Shown: positions 23,415 to 32,902 of the stretch, in pieces
How positions within the stretch are numbered: the stretch's first letter is position 1
How the letters are laid out: each line of letters opens with the position of its first letter
DNA from: Flavobacterium cellulosilyticum
GTDB taxonomy: Bacteria; Bacteroidota; Bacteroidia; Flavobacteriales; Flavobacteriaceae
Assembly: GCF_004349355.1 (NCBI RefSeq)
Contig: NZ_SMFK01000024.1
Span: 1-33,763 of the forward strand
Direction of reading: 5' to 3'
DNA length: 33,763 bases
The notes under the pieces: model-generated
What the model was told of the DNA's origin: nothing
Databases searched by the model: none
What the model saw: the letters and a program-made list of their open reading frames with translations, nothing else
Program-made: the position numbers and the translations under genes

Positions 23415-24365
23415 ATGCTCGAAATTAAAAATATCTCTTTTACTTATATTGAAAATCCAGTAATTGAAAACATCAGTTTTACTATTGAAACAGGACAAAA
23501 TATAGCCGTAATTGGCGAAAGTGGTTGTGGTAAAAGCACATTGTTAAAACTTATCTACGGTTTATACAATTTAGATAGTGGTGAAATTAATTATTATAAT
23601 CAAGGAATCTTTGGACCAAAATACAATTTGATTCCTGGGGAAGATTATATCAAGTACTTAGCTCAAGATTTCGATTTAATGCCCTATATTACTGTTGCGG
23701 AAAATGTAGGTAAGTTTTTGTCTAATATCTATATGGAAGAAAAAAACGCCAGAGTCCAGGAACTTTTGGCAATGGTCGAAATGACGGAATTTGCAAATGT
23801 AAAAGCAAAATACCTAAGTGGCGGTCAACAACAAAGAGTAGCATTGGCGAGAGTCTTGGCATTAGAACCCGAAATTCTTTTGTTGGATGAACCATTTAGT
23901 CAGATTGATTCCTTCAGAAAAAATGCTTTGCGTCGCAATTTGTTCAAGTATTTCAAAGAAAAAGGAATTACTTGTATCATTGCTACGCATGACAGCACAG
24001 AAGCGTTGTCCTTTTCAGATGAAACTATAGTATTGCGAAATGGAAAATTAATCGCCAAAGGCACTTCTAAAGACCTTTATGAAAATCCTCCAAATACGTA
24101 TATTGCTTCGCTTTTTGGGGAAGTAAATGAATTGAAATTATCGAATTTTGTTGATTTGGAAATGGAGGAGGACGAAGTTCTTATTTTATACCCACACCAA
24201 TTAAAACGCGATGAGGACGGAAAATTGAAAGTAATTGTAAAACAATGTTATTTTAAAGGCAGTCATTATTTAGTAAAAGCCGCCTTTGAACGAAGAGCGC
24301 TGTTTTTCGAAAGTAAAAAAGAATTAGAGCTAGATCAGGAAGTTAGTTTAACAGTTAGTTTTTAA
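23415..24365 (+). CDS. Stand-alone ABC transporter ATP-binding protein
   Basis: 316 residues. Walker A GESGCGKST is at 34-42, the Q-loop in LAQDFDLMPYI near 84, the signature LSGGQQQR at 134-141, Walker B with catalytic Glu LLLDEP at 155-160, the D-loop SQID and the switch His192 in ATHD. The last ~85 residues (VLILYPHQLKRDEDGKLKVIVKQCYFKGSHYLVKA) resemble the TOBE-type regulatory domain of importer ATPases of the CysA/PotA/MalK group. Such ATPases normally serve permeases for sulfate, polyamines, thiamine or iron, but no permease or binding protein is adjacent. It may energise a distant transporter or have another role. Both flanks are unrelated genes. Confidence 0.9.
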   Translation: MLEIKNISFTYIENPVIENISFTIETGQNIAVIGESGCGKSTLLKLIYGLYNLDSGEINYYNQGIFGPKYNLIPGEDYIKYLAQDFDLMPYITVAENVGKFLSNIYMEEKNARVQELLAMVEMTEFANVKAKYLSGGQQQRVALARVLALEPEILLLDEPFSQIDSFRKNALRRNLFKYFKEKGITCIIATHDSTEALSFSDETIVLRNGKLIAKGTSKDLYENPPNTYIASLFGEVNELKLSNFVDLEMEEDEVLILYPHQLKRDEDGKLKVIVKQCYFKGSHYLVKAAFERRALFFESKKELELDQEVSLTVSF

Positions 24366-24484
24366 TACGATGAAATTTTAATTTTTTAAAATAAGTTTAA
24401 TCTTAATAATATTACTTTTTTTAGGGTATTGATAGATTAGCTTTTTTTTAACACTCACTCTATTTTTTGATTTATTTAATTATT

Positions 24485-24492
24485 TACATTTG
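24485..24492 (+). promoter_or_regulatory. Possible -7 box before the small secreted protein
   Basis: TACATTTG fits TAnnTTTG but lies only 8 bases before the ATG at 24500, implying a leaderless or nearly leaderless mRNA. TTTG at 24466-24469 is only 15 bases upstream, shorter than usual. Confidence 0.3.
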
Positions 24493-24499
24493 ACGGATT

Positions 24500-24895
24500 A
24501 TGAAAAGAATAGTTTTTAGTACATTTTTATTAGCATTGCTTCTTATTGGAGGTAAAAAAACGCTTGCAAATGGGCAGAAAATTACTATTGGTTCAGTTAC
24601 AAATTGGGATTCATTCATAAAAGACCAAGAGAATTTCAATAAATTGAACCCAACTTTTTTATTGATTAAATATACGGATTTCGATTTAGAAGAAGAATTT
24701 TCAAGTAACACTAATTATAAAGATTCTAGATCAAACAAATTACTTCCAGTAAAATTCCCACTTATTAAAAAATGGTATTTGTCTTTTGATGATTCAATCG
24801 ACTATACCAATGATTACAATTTACCATATAATTGTGAACTCAATTTTGGTCCATCTACACCCATATACCTTTTTCATAGCGTATTGAGAATTTGA
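24500..24895 (+). CDS. Hypothetical secreted protein
   Basis: 131 residues with a clear signal peptide (MKRIVFSTFLLALLLIGGKKTLA). The mature part is Asn/Asp/Tyr-rich with no cysteine except one near the C-terminus (YNCELNFGP) and ends HSVLRI. I do not recognise a family. It may be truncated: after its stop, another open frame without a start (24943-25149) reads like protein and ends just before the RND operon, so a longer ancestral gene cannot be excluded. It lies between the ABC ATPase and the efflux operon with no obvious link to either. Confidence 0.55.
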   Translation: MKRIVFSTFLLALLLIGGKKTLANGQKITIGSVTNWDSFIKDQENFNKLNPTFLLIKYTDFDLEEEFSSNTNYKDSRSNKLLPVKFPLIKKWYLSFDDSIDYTNDYNLPYNCELNFGPSTPIYLFHSVLRI

Positions 24896-24942
24896 TTTTT
24901 ATTTTAAATTAGTTGCCAAGGATTAATAATGCTTTTTAATGA

Positions 24943-25149
24943 AGTAGTATAAGTCTAGTACCTTGTAGGGCACTTTTTGTCATTTCAGGCAACTTATATT
25001 ATTTGTTATCTCCACAAGGAATCGATGAATTCCCAAAAATCTATTACTTAAATTTCATTTTAAACTCTCAAACGAGCATCTTTTACATTGGTATAAATGC
25101 CAATGAAGCTATGCCAAATTCAATTGATTGTTTCATAAACATTAAATAG
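24943..25149 (+). pseudogene. Start-less open frame of 68 codons, possible gene remnant
   Basis: In the frame beginning after a TGA at 24940-24942, the sequence encodes LFVISGNLYYLLSPQGIDEF, then PKIYYLNFIL and a tail ending FINIK, closing with TAG at 25147-25149. The composition is protein-like, but there is no plausible start codon, and it is in a different frame from the hypothetical gene upstream. It could be the C-terminal remnant of a lost gene. It occupies most of the 260-base gap before the efflux operon, where I found no good promoter. Confidence 0.25.
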
Positions 25150-25155
25150 TTACAC

Positions 25156-26238
25156 ATGAAAAAAATTGCTGTGATTACAGGATTATTAGCCACGTTGTTC
25201 GTAGTTAGTTGTAATTCTAAAAAGGAAGAAAAAGAAGAAGTTATAAAATATGCTGTAACTAATCCTATGATAATAGACACTTCTTTCACAAAACAATATG
25301 TCTCTCAAATTAAATCGGTTCGCAATATTGAAATACGATCCCAAGAAAAAGGTTTTCTTCAAAACATTTATGTCGAGGAAGGGCAAAGTGTTAAAGCAGG
25401 ACAAATAATGTTTCGTGTTATGTCCAATTTTCAAGAAGCAGATTTATTAAAGACTCAAGCTGAAGTTAAAGCTGCCGAAATTGAATTACAAAACACTAAA
25501 ATTTTAGCTGATAAGAATATTGTTTCTAAAAACGAATTAGCAATGGCTTTAACGAAACTTCAAGGAGCTAAAGCAGAAGTAACTTCAGCGAAATTGCATT
25601 TATCATATACTGTTATTAAGGCTCCATTTTCGGGTACTATTGACCGAATTCCAAAAAAATTAGGAAGTCTTATTGAAGAAGGCGAATTGCTAACTTCTCT
25701 TTCTGACAATAGTGGCGTTTATGCCTATTTTAATTTATCAGAACCGGAATATTTAAATTATCAAATGCATGTGAAAGATCGTGCTGACAAAAAAGTAAGC
25801 TTGCTTTTAGCCAATAACGAAACGTATAAAGATAAAGGAATCGTAGAACTTGTGGAAGGTGAATTTGATAGCGAAACGGGAAATATTGCATTTAGAGCTC
25901 GTTTTCCTAATCCAGATAAGTTATTAAGAAATGGAGAAACGGGTAGTGTAATTATGACTAATCCTATAAAAAACGCTTTGGTAATCCCTCAAAAAACAAC
26001 TTATGAAATTCAAGATAGAAAATATGTTTTTGTAATAGATAAAAACAATGTTGTGAAAGAAAGAGAAATTAAAATTATTGGAGAAATGCCAGACATCTAT
26101 ATTGTTAAAAGTGGGATTAATGAAAATGATAAAATTTTGCTAGAAGGCGTTCAGAAAGTGAAAGATAATGACAAAATAGAAGTTGATTACCAAAAGCCTG
26201 AAGTGGTTTTGAAACATTTGAGTTATAAAGCAAACTAG
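25156..26238 (+). CDS. RND efflux periplasmic adaptor subunit (membrane fusion protein)
   Basis: 360 residues, a lipoprotein: MKKIAVITGLLATLFVVSC places the lipidated cysteine at C19. The lipoyl-like halves (NIYVEEGQSVKAGQIMFRV and TVIKAPFSGTIDRIPKKLGSLIEEGELL) flank a short alpha-hairpin (about 90-150). The beta-barrel and membrane-proximal domains follow (VEGEFDSETGNIAFRARFPNP, LRNGETGSVIM, KVKDNDKIEVDY). It bridges the inner-membrane pump and the outer-membrane channel. It is the first gene of a three-gene operon; the permease begins 24 bases after its stop. No TetR or AraC regulator is adjacent, so regulation is not visible. Confidence 0.95.
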   Translation: MKKIAVITGLLATLFVVSCNSKKEEKEEVIKYAVTNPMIIDTSFTKQYVSQIKSVRNIEIRSQEKGFLQNIYVEEGQSVKAGQIMFRVMSNFQEADLLKTQAEVKAAEIELQNTKILADKNIVSKNELAMALTKLQGAKAEVTSAKLHLSYTVIKAPFSGTIDRIPKKLGSLIEEGELLTSLSDNSGVYAYFNLSEPEYLNYQMHVKDRADKKVSLLLANNETYKDKGIVELVEGEFDSETGNIAFRARFPNPDKLLRNGETGSVIMTNPIKNALVIPQKTTYEIQDRKYVFVIDKNNVVKEREIKIIGEMPDIYIVKSGINENDKILLEGVQKVKDNDKIEVDYQKPEVVLKHLSYKAN

Positions 26239-26262
26239 TCGAAATCAAAAAAAGAAAAGAAA

Positions 26263-29200
26263 ATGTTTAATAAATTTATTGAAAGACCAGTACTGTCGAT
26301 AGTAATATCGCTTTTAATTGTACTGATAGGTGTTTTGTCTATGACATCTTTGCCTGTTACGCAATTACCCTCTATTTCCCCACCAAAAGTTAATGTTACT
26401 GCTGACTATCCAGGAGCAAACAACGAATTATTGATTAAATCGGTTATAATTCCAATAGAAAGAGCTCTTAATGGTGCCCCTGGAATAAAATATATTACCT
26501 CGGATGCTGGTAATGATGGAGAGGCATCGATTCAAGTAGTTTTTAAATTAGGAACAGATCCAAATCAAGCTGCTATTAATATTCAAAATAGAGTTTCGAC
26601 AATTGTAAATAAATTACCTCCACTGGTAATTCGTGAAGGTGTGAAAATCACCCGAGAAGAATCGAATAACTTGATGTATGTTAACGTATATAGTACTGAT
26701 CCAACAATGGATCAAAAATTCTTATATAATTATACGGATATTAACTTACTTTCTGAAATTAAAAAAGTAGATGGTGTTGGAGATGCTGATATTATTGGAA
26801 ACCGAGATTATGCTATGCGTATTTGGTTGAAACCCGACAGAATGTTGGCTTATAAAGTCTCTGCTGATGAAGTTATGGAAGCATTATCGCAACAGAGTTT
26901 AGAAGCGGCACCAGGTAAAACTGGAGAAAGTTCAGGAAAACGGTCCCAGTCTTTTGAATATGTATTGAAATATCCAGGTCGATTCACTACAACAGAGCAA
27001 TATGGGAATATAATAATAAAATCAACTCCCGATGGTGCTATACTAAGACTGAAAGATGTTGCCAAACTAGAATTTGGTAGTTCGATGTATGATATTTATT
27101 CAAATATGAACGGAAGACCATCGGCAGCTATAACCATAAAACAATCTTACGGTAGTAATGCGAGTCAAGTTATTAAAGATGTTAAAGCAAAATTAGCTGA
27201 AATTAAGAAATCCTCTTTTCCAAAAGGAGTTGATTATGAAATTAGTTACGATGCGTCTAAATTTTTGGATGCTTCTATAGAAAAAGTGGTACATACTTTA
27301 CTTGAGGCTTTTATTTTAGTTGGATTAGTTGTCTTTTTGTTTCTTGGTGATTGGCGTTCTACTCTAATTCCTGCTATTGCTGTGCCTGTGTCGCTTATTG
27401 GGACTTTTGTTTTTATGCAATTTTTCGGAATTTCGATAAATCTTGTTACTTTATTTGCATTGGTTTTAGCCATTGGAGTTGTTGTCGATGATGCTATCGT
27501 GGTTATTGAGGCGGTACATGCCAAGATGGAAGAGGAACATTTAGCACCTCTCGAAGCTACTAAAGAAGCCATGCATGAAATTAGTGGTGCTATTATAGCC
27601 ATTACTTTTTTGATGGCAGCCGTTTTTATCCCTGTTGCTTTTATGACAGGTCCAGTAGGAGTTTTCTACAGACAATTTTCAATAACAATGGCATCTGGAA
27701 TTATTCTTTCGGGTATTGTTGCACTTACATTGACACCAGCTCTTTGTGCGATGATGTTAAAAAACAATCATGGTGTAGCTAAAAAGAAAACCCCAATTAA
27801 TAATTTTTTAGACGGTTTTAATAATAAATTTAACCGTCTTAACGGAAGATACAATGGTATATTAAGTAAAATTGTAAGTCGAAGAATAGTGACTTTTGGA
27901 ATTTTGATCGCTTTTTGTATAGGAATCTTTTTCATGAATAATAGCCTTCCATCCGGATTTATTCCAACCGAAGATCAAGGAACAATTTATGCAATTATAC
28001 AAACACCTCCAGGTTCTACTTTAGAAAGAACAAATGATATCGCTCTTAAATTGCAAAAAGTTGCTGAAAAAATTGAAGGGGTACAATCCGTATCTGCTTT
28101 GGCTGGTTTTGAAATCCTTACTGAAGGTACTGGAGCTAATTCAGGTACATGTCTTGTTAATTTAAAAAATTGGTCAGAAAGAAAACATTCTGCAATTGAA
28201 ATCATGAAAGAATTGGAAGAAAAATCCAAAACAATCACTGGAGCTTCTCTTGAATTTTTTCAACCACCTGCAGTTCCTGGGTATGGGGCAGCTGGAGGAT
28301 TTGAACTGAGATTGCTTGATATAGCAGGTTCTGGTGATTATAAAAAAATGGAAACTGTAAATAATGATTTTGTTAAGGCATTGAATAAACGCCCAGAATT
28401 AACTTCAACTTTTAGTTTCTACAGCGCTAGTTTTCCTCAATTTATGTTACGAATTGACAATGACCTTGCACAACAAAAAGGAGTTACTATAGATAATGCA
28501 ATGAATACCCTTTCAACTTTGGTGGGTAGTAATTATGAAATTAGTTTCATAAAATACGATAGACAGTACAAGGTAATTGTACAAGCTTCACCAGAATACA
28601 GAGCATTGCCAGAAGATGTATTGAAATTGTATGTAAAAAACAATCGAGATGAAATGGTACCATTTTCTGCCTTCATGCACATGGAAAAAGTATATGGACT
28701 ATCAGAAATTACAAGACATAATATGTTTAACTCTTCTGAAATTAGCGGACAAGCTGCCCCAGGATATAGTAGTGGAGAAGCTATTAAAGCCATTCAAGAA
28801 GTGGCTGCAAAAGATTTGCCTAGAGGTTATGGTATCGATTGGGCAGGAATTTCAAAAGATGAAGTAGGTCGTGGTAATGAAGCCATTTTTATTTTTCTAA
28901 TCTCTTTGTTGTTTGTTTACTTGGTTTTAGCGGCACAATACGAAAGTTTTGTTTTGCCATTTGCTGTAATACTTTCTCTTCCTGCTGGAATTTTTGGATC
29001 TTATTTACTGCTTTCTATAGCAGGTTTAGATAATAATATTTACGCTCAAGTTGCCTTTATCATGCTTATAGGTTTATTAGGTAAAAATGCCGTTTTAATT
29101 GTGGAGTTTGCCGTTCAAAAACACGAAGCTGGAGCAACAGTATTTGAAGCCGCAATGGAAGGAGCAAAAGTAAGGTTTCGTCCTATTTTAATGACTTCAT

Positions 29201-29430
29201 TCGCTTTTATTGCAGGATTAATTCCTCTAGTGTTTGCAGAAGGTCCAGGGAAAATTGGTAACCGTACAATTGGTACTGCAGCAGCAGGAGGTATGCTTTT
29301 AGGAACCGTTTGTGGTGTCTTGATTATTCCAGGATTGTACTATGTTTTTGGTAGTATAGCTGCAAAAATCAAAATGATTAAAGTACAAAATAACAACCCA
29401 TTAACCGAAGAATTCGATAATCATGTATAA
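26263..29430 (+). CDS. RND multidrug efflux pump permease (HAE1 type)
   Basis: 1055 residues, normal length for AcrB-like hydrophobe/amphiphile efflux pumps, with twelve membrane helices and two large periplasmic loops. It begins MFNKFIERPVLSIVISLLIVLIG. The proton-relay residues are present: D409-D410 in the helix LAIGVVVDDAIVVIEAV and K941 in GLLGKNAVLIVEFA. Family landmarks include PGANNE, PGSTLERTN and FRPILMTSFAFIAGLIPLVFAEGPG. Such pumps take up drugs, bile salts or detergents from the periplasm and inner membrane and export them through the outer-membrane channel encoded next. The last 8 bases overlap the start of that gene. The substrate range cannot be inferred from the sequence. Confidence 0.97.
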   Translation: MFNKFIERPVLSIVISLLIVLIGVLSMTSLPVTQLPSISPPKVNVTADYPGANNELLIKSVIIPIERALNGAPGIKYITSDAGNDGEASIQVVFKLGTDPNQAAINIQNRVSTIVNKLPPLVIREGVKITREESNNLMYVNVYSTDPTMDQKFLYNYTDINLLSEIKKVDGVGDADIIGNRDYAMRIWLKPDRMLAYKVSADEVMEALSQQSLEAAPGKTGESSGKRSQSFEYVLKYPGRFTTTEQYGNIIIKSTPDGAILRLKDVAKLEFGSSMYDIYSNMNGRPSAAITIKQSYGSNASQVIKDVKAKLAEIKKSSFPKGVDYEISYDASKFLDASIEKVVHTLLEAFILVGLVVFLFLGDWRSTLIPAIAVPVSLIGTFVFMQFFGISINLVTLFALVLAIGVVVDDAIVVIEAVHAKMEEEHLAPLEATKEAMHEISGAIIAITFLMAAVFIPVAFMTGPVGVFYRQFSITMASGIILSGIVALTLTPALCAMMLKNNHGVAKKKTPINNFLDGFNNKFNRLNGRYNGILSKIVSRRIVTFGILIAFCIGIFFMNNSLPSGFIPTEDQGTIYAIIQTPPGSTLERTNDIALKLQKVAEKIEGVQSVSALAGFEILTEGTGANSGTCLVNLKNWSERKHSAIEIMKELEEKSKTITGASLEFFQPPAVPGYGAAGGFELRLLDIAGSGDYKKMETVNNDFVKALNKRPELTSTFSFYSASFPQFMLRIDNDLAQQKGVTIDNAMNTLSTLVGSNYEISFIKYDRQYKVIVQASPEYRALPEDVLKLYVKNNRDEMVPFSAFMHMEKVYGLSEITRHNMFNSSEISGQAAPGYSSGEAIKAIQEVAAKDLPRGYGIDWAGISKDEVGRGNEAIFIFLISLLFVYLVLAAQYESFVLPFAVILSLPAGIFGSYLLLSIAGLDNNIYAQVAFIMLIGLLGKNAVLIVEFAVQKHEAGATVFEAAMEGAKVRFRPILMTSFAFIAGLIPLVFAEGPGKIGNRTIGTAAAGGMLLGTVCGVLIIPGLYYVFGSIAAKIKMIKVQNNNPLTEEFDNHV

Positions 29431-30856
29431 TATCAAAATATATAAAAGTTTAATTGCGATGGGTTTTGCGCTTACAATTGTAAGCTGCAAAACACCATCA
29501 GCCATAACTGCAACGGAAAGCAAAGCGATTCCTGAAAGTTTTGGCATAAGCAAAGACACAAAAAATACATCAACAAGTACGTGGCAAAACTATTTCAATG
29601 ATCCAAATTTAACGAGTTTGATTACTATTGCCTTAAAAAATAATCAAGAACTGCAAATTACATTGCAAGAAATTGAAATGGCTAAGAATGATATTCGTGT
29701 CAAAAAAGGAGCTTTATTGCCTTCAGTTGGGCTTAGAGCAGGAACTGGAGTAGAAAAAGTAGGGCGTTATACTAGCCAAGGTGCTGGTGATGCAACTACA
29801 GAAATTGCACCAGGTAAGGAGTTTCCAGACCCATTGACCGATTTAAATGTTGGTGCTTATGCCAATTGGGAAGTTGATATTTGGAAAAAATTACGCAATT
29901 CAAAAAAGGCTGCAGTTACAAGGTACTTGGCTACTATTGAAGGTAAGAATTTTGTAGTTACCAATCTTATTGCTGAAGTTGCCGATTCTTATTATGAGTT
30001 AATGTCGTTAGATAGTCAACTGGAAATTGTAAAACAAAACATTCAATTGCAACAAAATGCATTGGAGATTGTAAAAATCCAAAAAGAAGCAGCTAGAGCA
30101 ACAGAATTGGCAGTGCAGAAATTTCAGGCAGAAGTCTTAGCTTCAAAAAGCATGGAATTTCAAATTAATCAGAAAATTGTAGAAGCAGAAAACACGATTA
30201 ATTTCTTGCTTGGTCGTTATCCTGAGAAAATAACAAGGAATAGTAGTGATTTTTTAAATCGAACTCCATCTATTATACAATCAGGTATTCCTTCGCAATT
30301 ATTAACGAATAGACCAGACGTTAAGCAAGCCGAATTGGATTTAACAGCAGCAAAATTGGATGTTAAAGTAGCAAGAGCAGAGTTTTATCCGTCACTTGAT
30401 ATATCGGCCGCTTTTGGTTTGCAGGCTTTCAAGACTTCTTATTTGGTAAAATTCCCAGAATCTTTGTTGTATAACTTAGTAGGGGATATAGCTGCTCCAT
30501 TAATCAATAGAAATGCTATTAAAGCTGAGTTTGCCAATGCCAATGCGCGACAGTTACAAGCATTGTATAATTATGATCGTACGATTTTGAATGCTTATCT
30601 CGAAGTATCTAATCAATTGGCAAATATTGGGAATTTAGAAAAAAGCTATAATCTTAAATCGCAACAAGTAACTGCATTGAACAATTCTATTAACATTGCG
30701 AATGATTTATTTAAATCGGCTCGAGCGGATTATTTCGAAGTTTTAATGACCCAACGCGATGCTCTTGATGCTAAATTGGAATTAGTCGAAACCAAAAAAG
30801 ACCAAATGAATGCTTTTGTTCACACTTATAAAGCACTTGGAGGTGGTTGGAAATAA
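29423..30856 (+). CDS. Outer-membrane efflux lipoprotein (TolC/OprM-like, NodT family)
   Basis: 477 residues. A lipoprotein signal ending IVSC puts the lipidated cysteine at C22, and two OEP repeats follow. The first includes WQNYFNDPNLTSLITIALKNNQELQITLQEIEMAKNDI. The second includes LLTNRPDVKQAELDLTAAKLDVKVARAEFYPSLDIS, the diagnostic motif of this family, and FKSARADYFEVLMTQRDALDAKLELVETKKDQMNAFVHTYKALGGGW at the end. Homotrimers form the outer-membrane channel and periplasmic tunnel of the pump. Its ATG lies inside the end of the permease gene (8-base overlap), indicating translational coupling. A strong terminator follows 24 bases after the stop. Confidence 0.96.
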   Translation: MYNIKIYKSLIAMGFALTIVSCKTPSAITATESKAIPESFGISKDTKNTSTSTWQNYFNDPNLTSLITIALKNNQELQITLQEIEMAKNDIRVKKGALLPSVGLRAGTGVEKVGRYTSQGAGDATTEIAPGKEFPDPLTDLNVGAYANWEVDIWKKLRNSKKAAVTRYLATIEGKNFVVTNLIAEVADSYYELMSLDSQLEIVKQNIQLQQNALEIVKIQKEAARATELAVQKFQAEVLASKSMEFQINQKIVEAENTINFLLGRYPEKITRNSSDFLNRTPSIIQSGIPSQLLTNRPDVKQAELDLTAAKLDVKVARAEFYPSLDISAAFGLQAFKTSYLVKFPESLLYNLVGDIAAPLINRNAIKAEFANANARQLQALYNYDRTILNAYLEVSNQLANIGNLEKSYNLKSQQVTALNNSINIANDLFKSARADYFEVLMTQRDALDAKLELVETKKDQMNAFVHTYKALGGGWK

Positions 30857-30880
30857 ACCCATCATTTAGAATATTACAGC

Positions 30881-30910
30881 AAAAAGCCAGACTTTCGAGT
30901 CTGGCTTTTT
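30881..30910 (+). terminator. Terminator of the RND efflux operon
   Basis: Perfect 13-bp stem aaaaagccagact / agtctggcttttt capped by a TTCG tetraloop, followed by further T-rich sequence. Confidence 0.95.
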
Positions 30911-30987
30911 TATTTAAATTTATGCGATATCCTTGAATTTCGATGTTTTAAACTAATTTAAAATTTTAAACATTACCTTACACTATT

Positions 30988-31035
30988 GGAATTCGTGATT
31001 TTTCAAAACAATCGGATTCGTGCAATTCGTGGCTA
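30988..31035. repeat. Intergenic repeat with three ATTCGTG units
   Basis: attcgtg occurs at 30991-30997, 31016-31022 and 31025-31031, within the segment ggattcgtgcaattcgtggc. From memory, this type of sequence recurs between genes in flavobacteria. It lies at the end of the M42 peptidase gene. Confidence 0.45.
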
Positions 31036-31043
31036 CCTTTTTT

Positions 31044-32132
31044 TTATTTAAAATAAGAAAACGTTTCGTTGTTTTCTATTTTCAACAGCGTTTCATATAT
31101 TAATTTTATCACGTTTTCTACATCATCACGATGCACCATTTCTACAGTGGTGTGCATGTATCTTAAAGGTAATGATATTAAAGCCGATGCAACGCCACCA
31201 TTACTATAAGCAAAAGCATCAGTGTCAGTTCCAGTAACTCGAGAAGAGGCTAAACGTTGAAAAGGAATTTTCTTTTCTTCGGCAGTATCTAAAATCAATT
31301 CTCTCAAATTATTTTGAACAGCAGGAGCATAGGTTACAACCGGACCTTTCCCAATTTTTGTTTCTCCTTCAATCTTTTTTTCAATCATTGGAGTTGTTGA
31401 ATCGTGACAAACATCAGTAACAATAGCTACATTTGGTTTGATAGTTTTGGTAATCATTTCGGCACCTCGAAGGCCAACCTCTTCTTGAACGGAATTCGTA
31501 ATGTATAAACCAAAGGGTAATTTTACCTTGTTTTCATGAAGCAAACGAGCTACTTCAGCAATCATAAAACCTCCCATACGGTTATCAATAGCACGACACA
31601 CAAATTTATTTTCGTTCAAAACCATAAATTCATCAGGATAAGTAATCACACAACCCACATGAACACCTAGTGCTTCCACTTCCTCTTTCTTTTCGCAACC
31701 TATATCTATGAAAAGATTATCAATTCTAGCAGCTTCTTCTTTAGTGCGATTTCTAGTATGTATAGCTGGCCAACCAAAAACCCCTTTTACGATTCCTTTT
31801 TTAGTGTGGATATTAACTCTTTTTGATGGAGCTATTTGGTGATCCGAACCACCATTTCTTATAACATAGATCAAACCATCATCGGTAATATAATTCACAT
31901 ACCACGAAATTTCATCAGCATGACCTTCAATTACCACTTTATAGGGAGCATCCGGATTTATTACACCCACAGCGGTGCCATAAGTATCCGTAATAAAAGT
32001 GTCGACATAAGGCTTCAAATAGTCCATCCATAATTTTTGACCAGAACTTTCATAACCAGTAGGCGAGGCGTTATTGAGATATTTCTCTAAAAAGCTAAGG
32101 GAAGACTTGTTTAATATTGATTTAGAACTCAT
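31044..32132 (-). CDS. M42 family metallopeptidase (glutamyl aminopeptidase type)
   Basis: 362 residues, the usual length. Metal and catalytic residues are readable in order: His in IEGHADEISW, Asp in CRAIDNRMGG bridging both metals, the Glu pair in NSVQEEVGLRGA, Asp in TDVCHDSTT and the last His in MHTTVEMVHRDDVE. M42 enzymes are cytoplasmic, dinuclear metal aminopeptidases that assemble into large tetrahedral particles and trim peptides released by other proteases. The protein lacks a signal peptide. It is divergent from the DUF4294 gene, an arrangement that I recall as common in Flavobacteriia. The precise specificity (Glu/Asp, Leu or Lys) is not predictable by eye. Confidence 0.95.
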   Translation of the reverse strand: MSSKSILNKSSLSFLEKYLNNASPTGYESSGQKLWMDYLKPYVDTFITDTYGTAVGVINPDAPYKVVIEGHADEISWYVNYITDDGLIYVIRNGGSDHQIAPSKRVNIHTKKGIVKGVFGWPAIHTRNRTKEEAARIDNLFIDIGCEKKEEVEALGVHVGCVITYPDEFMVLNENKFVCRAIDNRMGGFMIAEVARLLHENKVKLPFGLYITNSVQEEVGLRGAEMITKTIKPNVAIVTDVCHDSTTPMIEKKIEGETKIGKGPVVTYAPAVQNNLRELILDTAEEKKIPFQRLASSRVTGTDTDAFAYSNGGVASALISLPLRYMHTTVEMVHRDDVENVIKLIYETLLKIENNETFSYFK

Positions 32133-32188
32133 AAAATATTTTTTTTGCTAAATTATAAATTTGGCATTACAGTTGTACATATAATGTA

Positions 32189-32196
32189 TAATTTTG
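32189..32196 (+). promoter_or_regulatory. -7 box of the DUF4294 gene promoter
   Basis: TAATTTTG is an exact TAnnTTTG match about 20 bases before the ATG. TTG triplets at 32161 and 32173 lie at spacings longer and shorter than ideal, so the -33 element is unclear. Confidence 0.5.
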
Positions 32197-32216
32197 TGTC
32201 ATAAAAATTTCACCCC

Positions 32217-32894
32217 ATGAAGATTGTTCGATTTCTATTTTTTTTCCTTTTGCTTTCGATTTCCATCCAAGCACAAGTTTTAAATAAAGTAACTTTAAAA
32301 AAAGAAATTACCGAAACTGAAATCGACTCTGTTTTTAATGACACTATCGCATTAGAAGAAATCGTTATTTCTAAAGTTAAACTCGATACCGAATCATTAA
32401 AACAATTTACAATATTAAGAAACAGAGTTTATGTTACTTATCCTTATGCCAAGTTAGCTTCTGAAAGGTTAACAGCATTGAATCGAGGAATGAATAGTCT
32501 TAAAACAAATAAAGAGAAAAAGAAATATTTCAAAATCATCGAAGATTACCTTAGCAATGAATTTGAAGAAAGACTTAAAAAATTGTCTCGCAAACAAGGA
32601 CAAATCTTAGTAAAGCTTATTCACAGGCAAACAGGTACTACAACTTATGATTTAGTGAAAAGTTTAAAAAGCGGTTGGAAAGCATTTTGGTCTAATACAG
32701 CAGCAAGAATGTTCGATTTAAATTTAAAAGAGGAATACCAGCCTTATCAAAGTAACGAAGATTACTTAATAGAAACTATATTAGTACGCGCCTTTGAATC
32801 AGGAAGATTAATAAATCAACCTCCGGCTAAGCCAGTAAACTATGACGATCTCACCGATTATTGGGTATCCAAAGCATCAAAAGAAAATAAGTAA
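32217..32894 (+). CDS. DUF4294 domain-containing secreted protein
   Basis: 225 residues. A signal peptide (MKIVRFLFFFLLLSISIQAQ) precedes a short linker and the DUF4294 domain, starting near IALEEIVISKVKLD and including LRNRVYVTYPYAKLASERLTALN. It continues with FEERLKKLSRKQGQILVKLIHRQTGTTTYDLVKSLKSGWKAFWSNTAARMFDLNLKEEYQP, the most typical part. The family is restricted to Bacteroidota as far as I know and has no assigned function; the export signal places it in the periplasm or outer membrane. The C-terminus ends YDDLTDYWVSKAS. It is followed nine bases later by a large structured repeat element that may also end its transcript. Confidence 0.9.
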   Translation: MKIVRFLFFFLLLSISIQAQVLNKVTLKKEITETEIDSVFNDTIALEEIVISKVKLDTESLKQFTILRNRVYVTYPYAKLASERLTALNRGMNSLKTNKEKKKYFKIIEDYLSNEFEERLKKLSRKQGQILVKLIHRQTGTTTYDLVKSLKSGWKAFWSNTAARMFDLNLKEEYQPYQSNEDYLIETILVRAFESGRLINQPPAKPVNYDDLTDYWVSKASKENK

Positions 32895-32902
32895 AAACTA
32901 TT

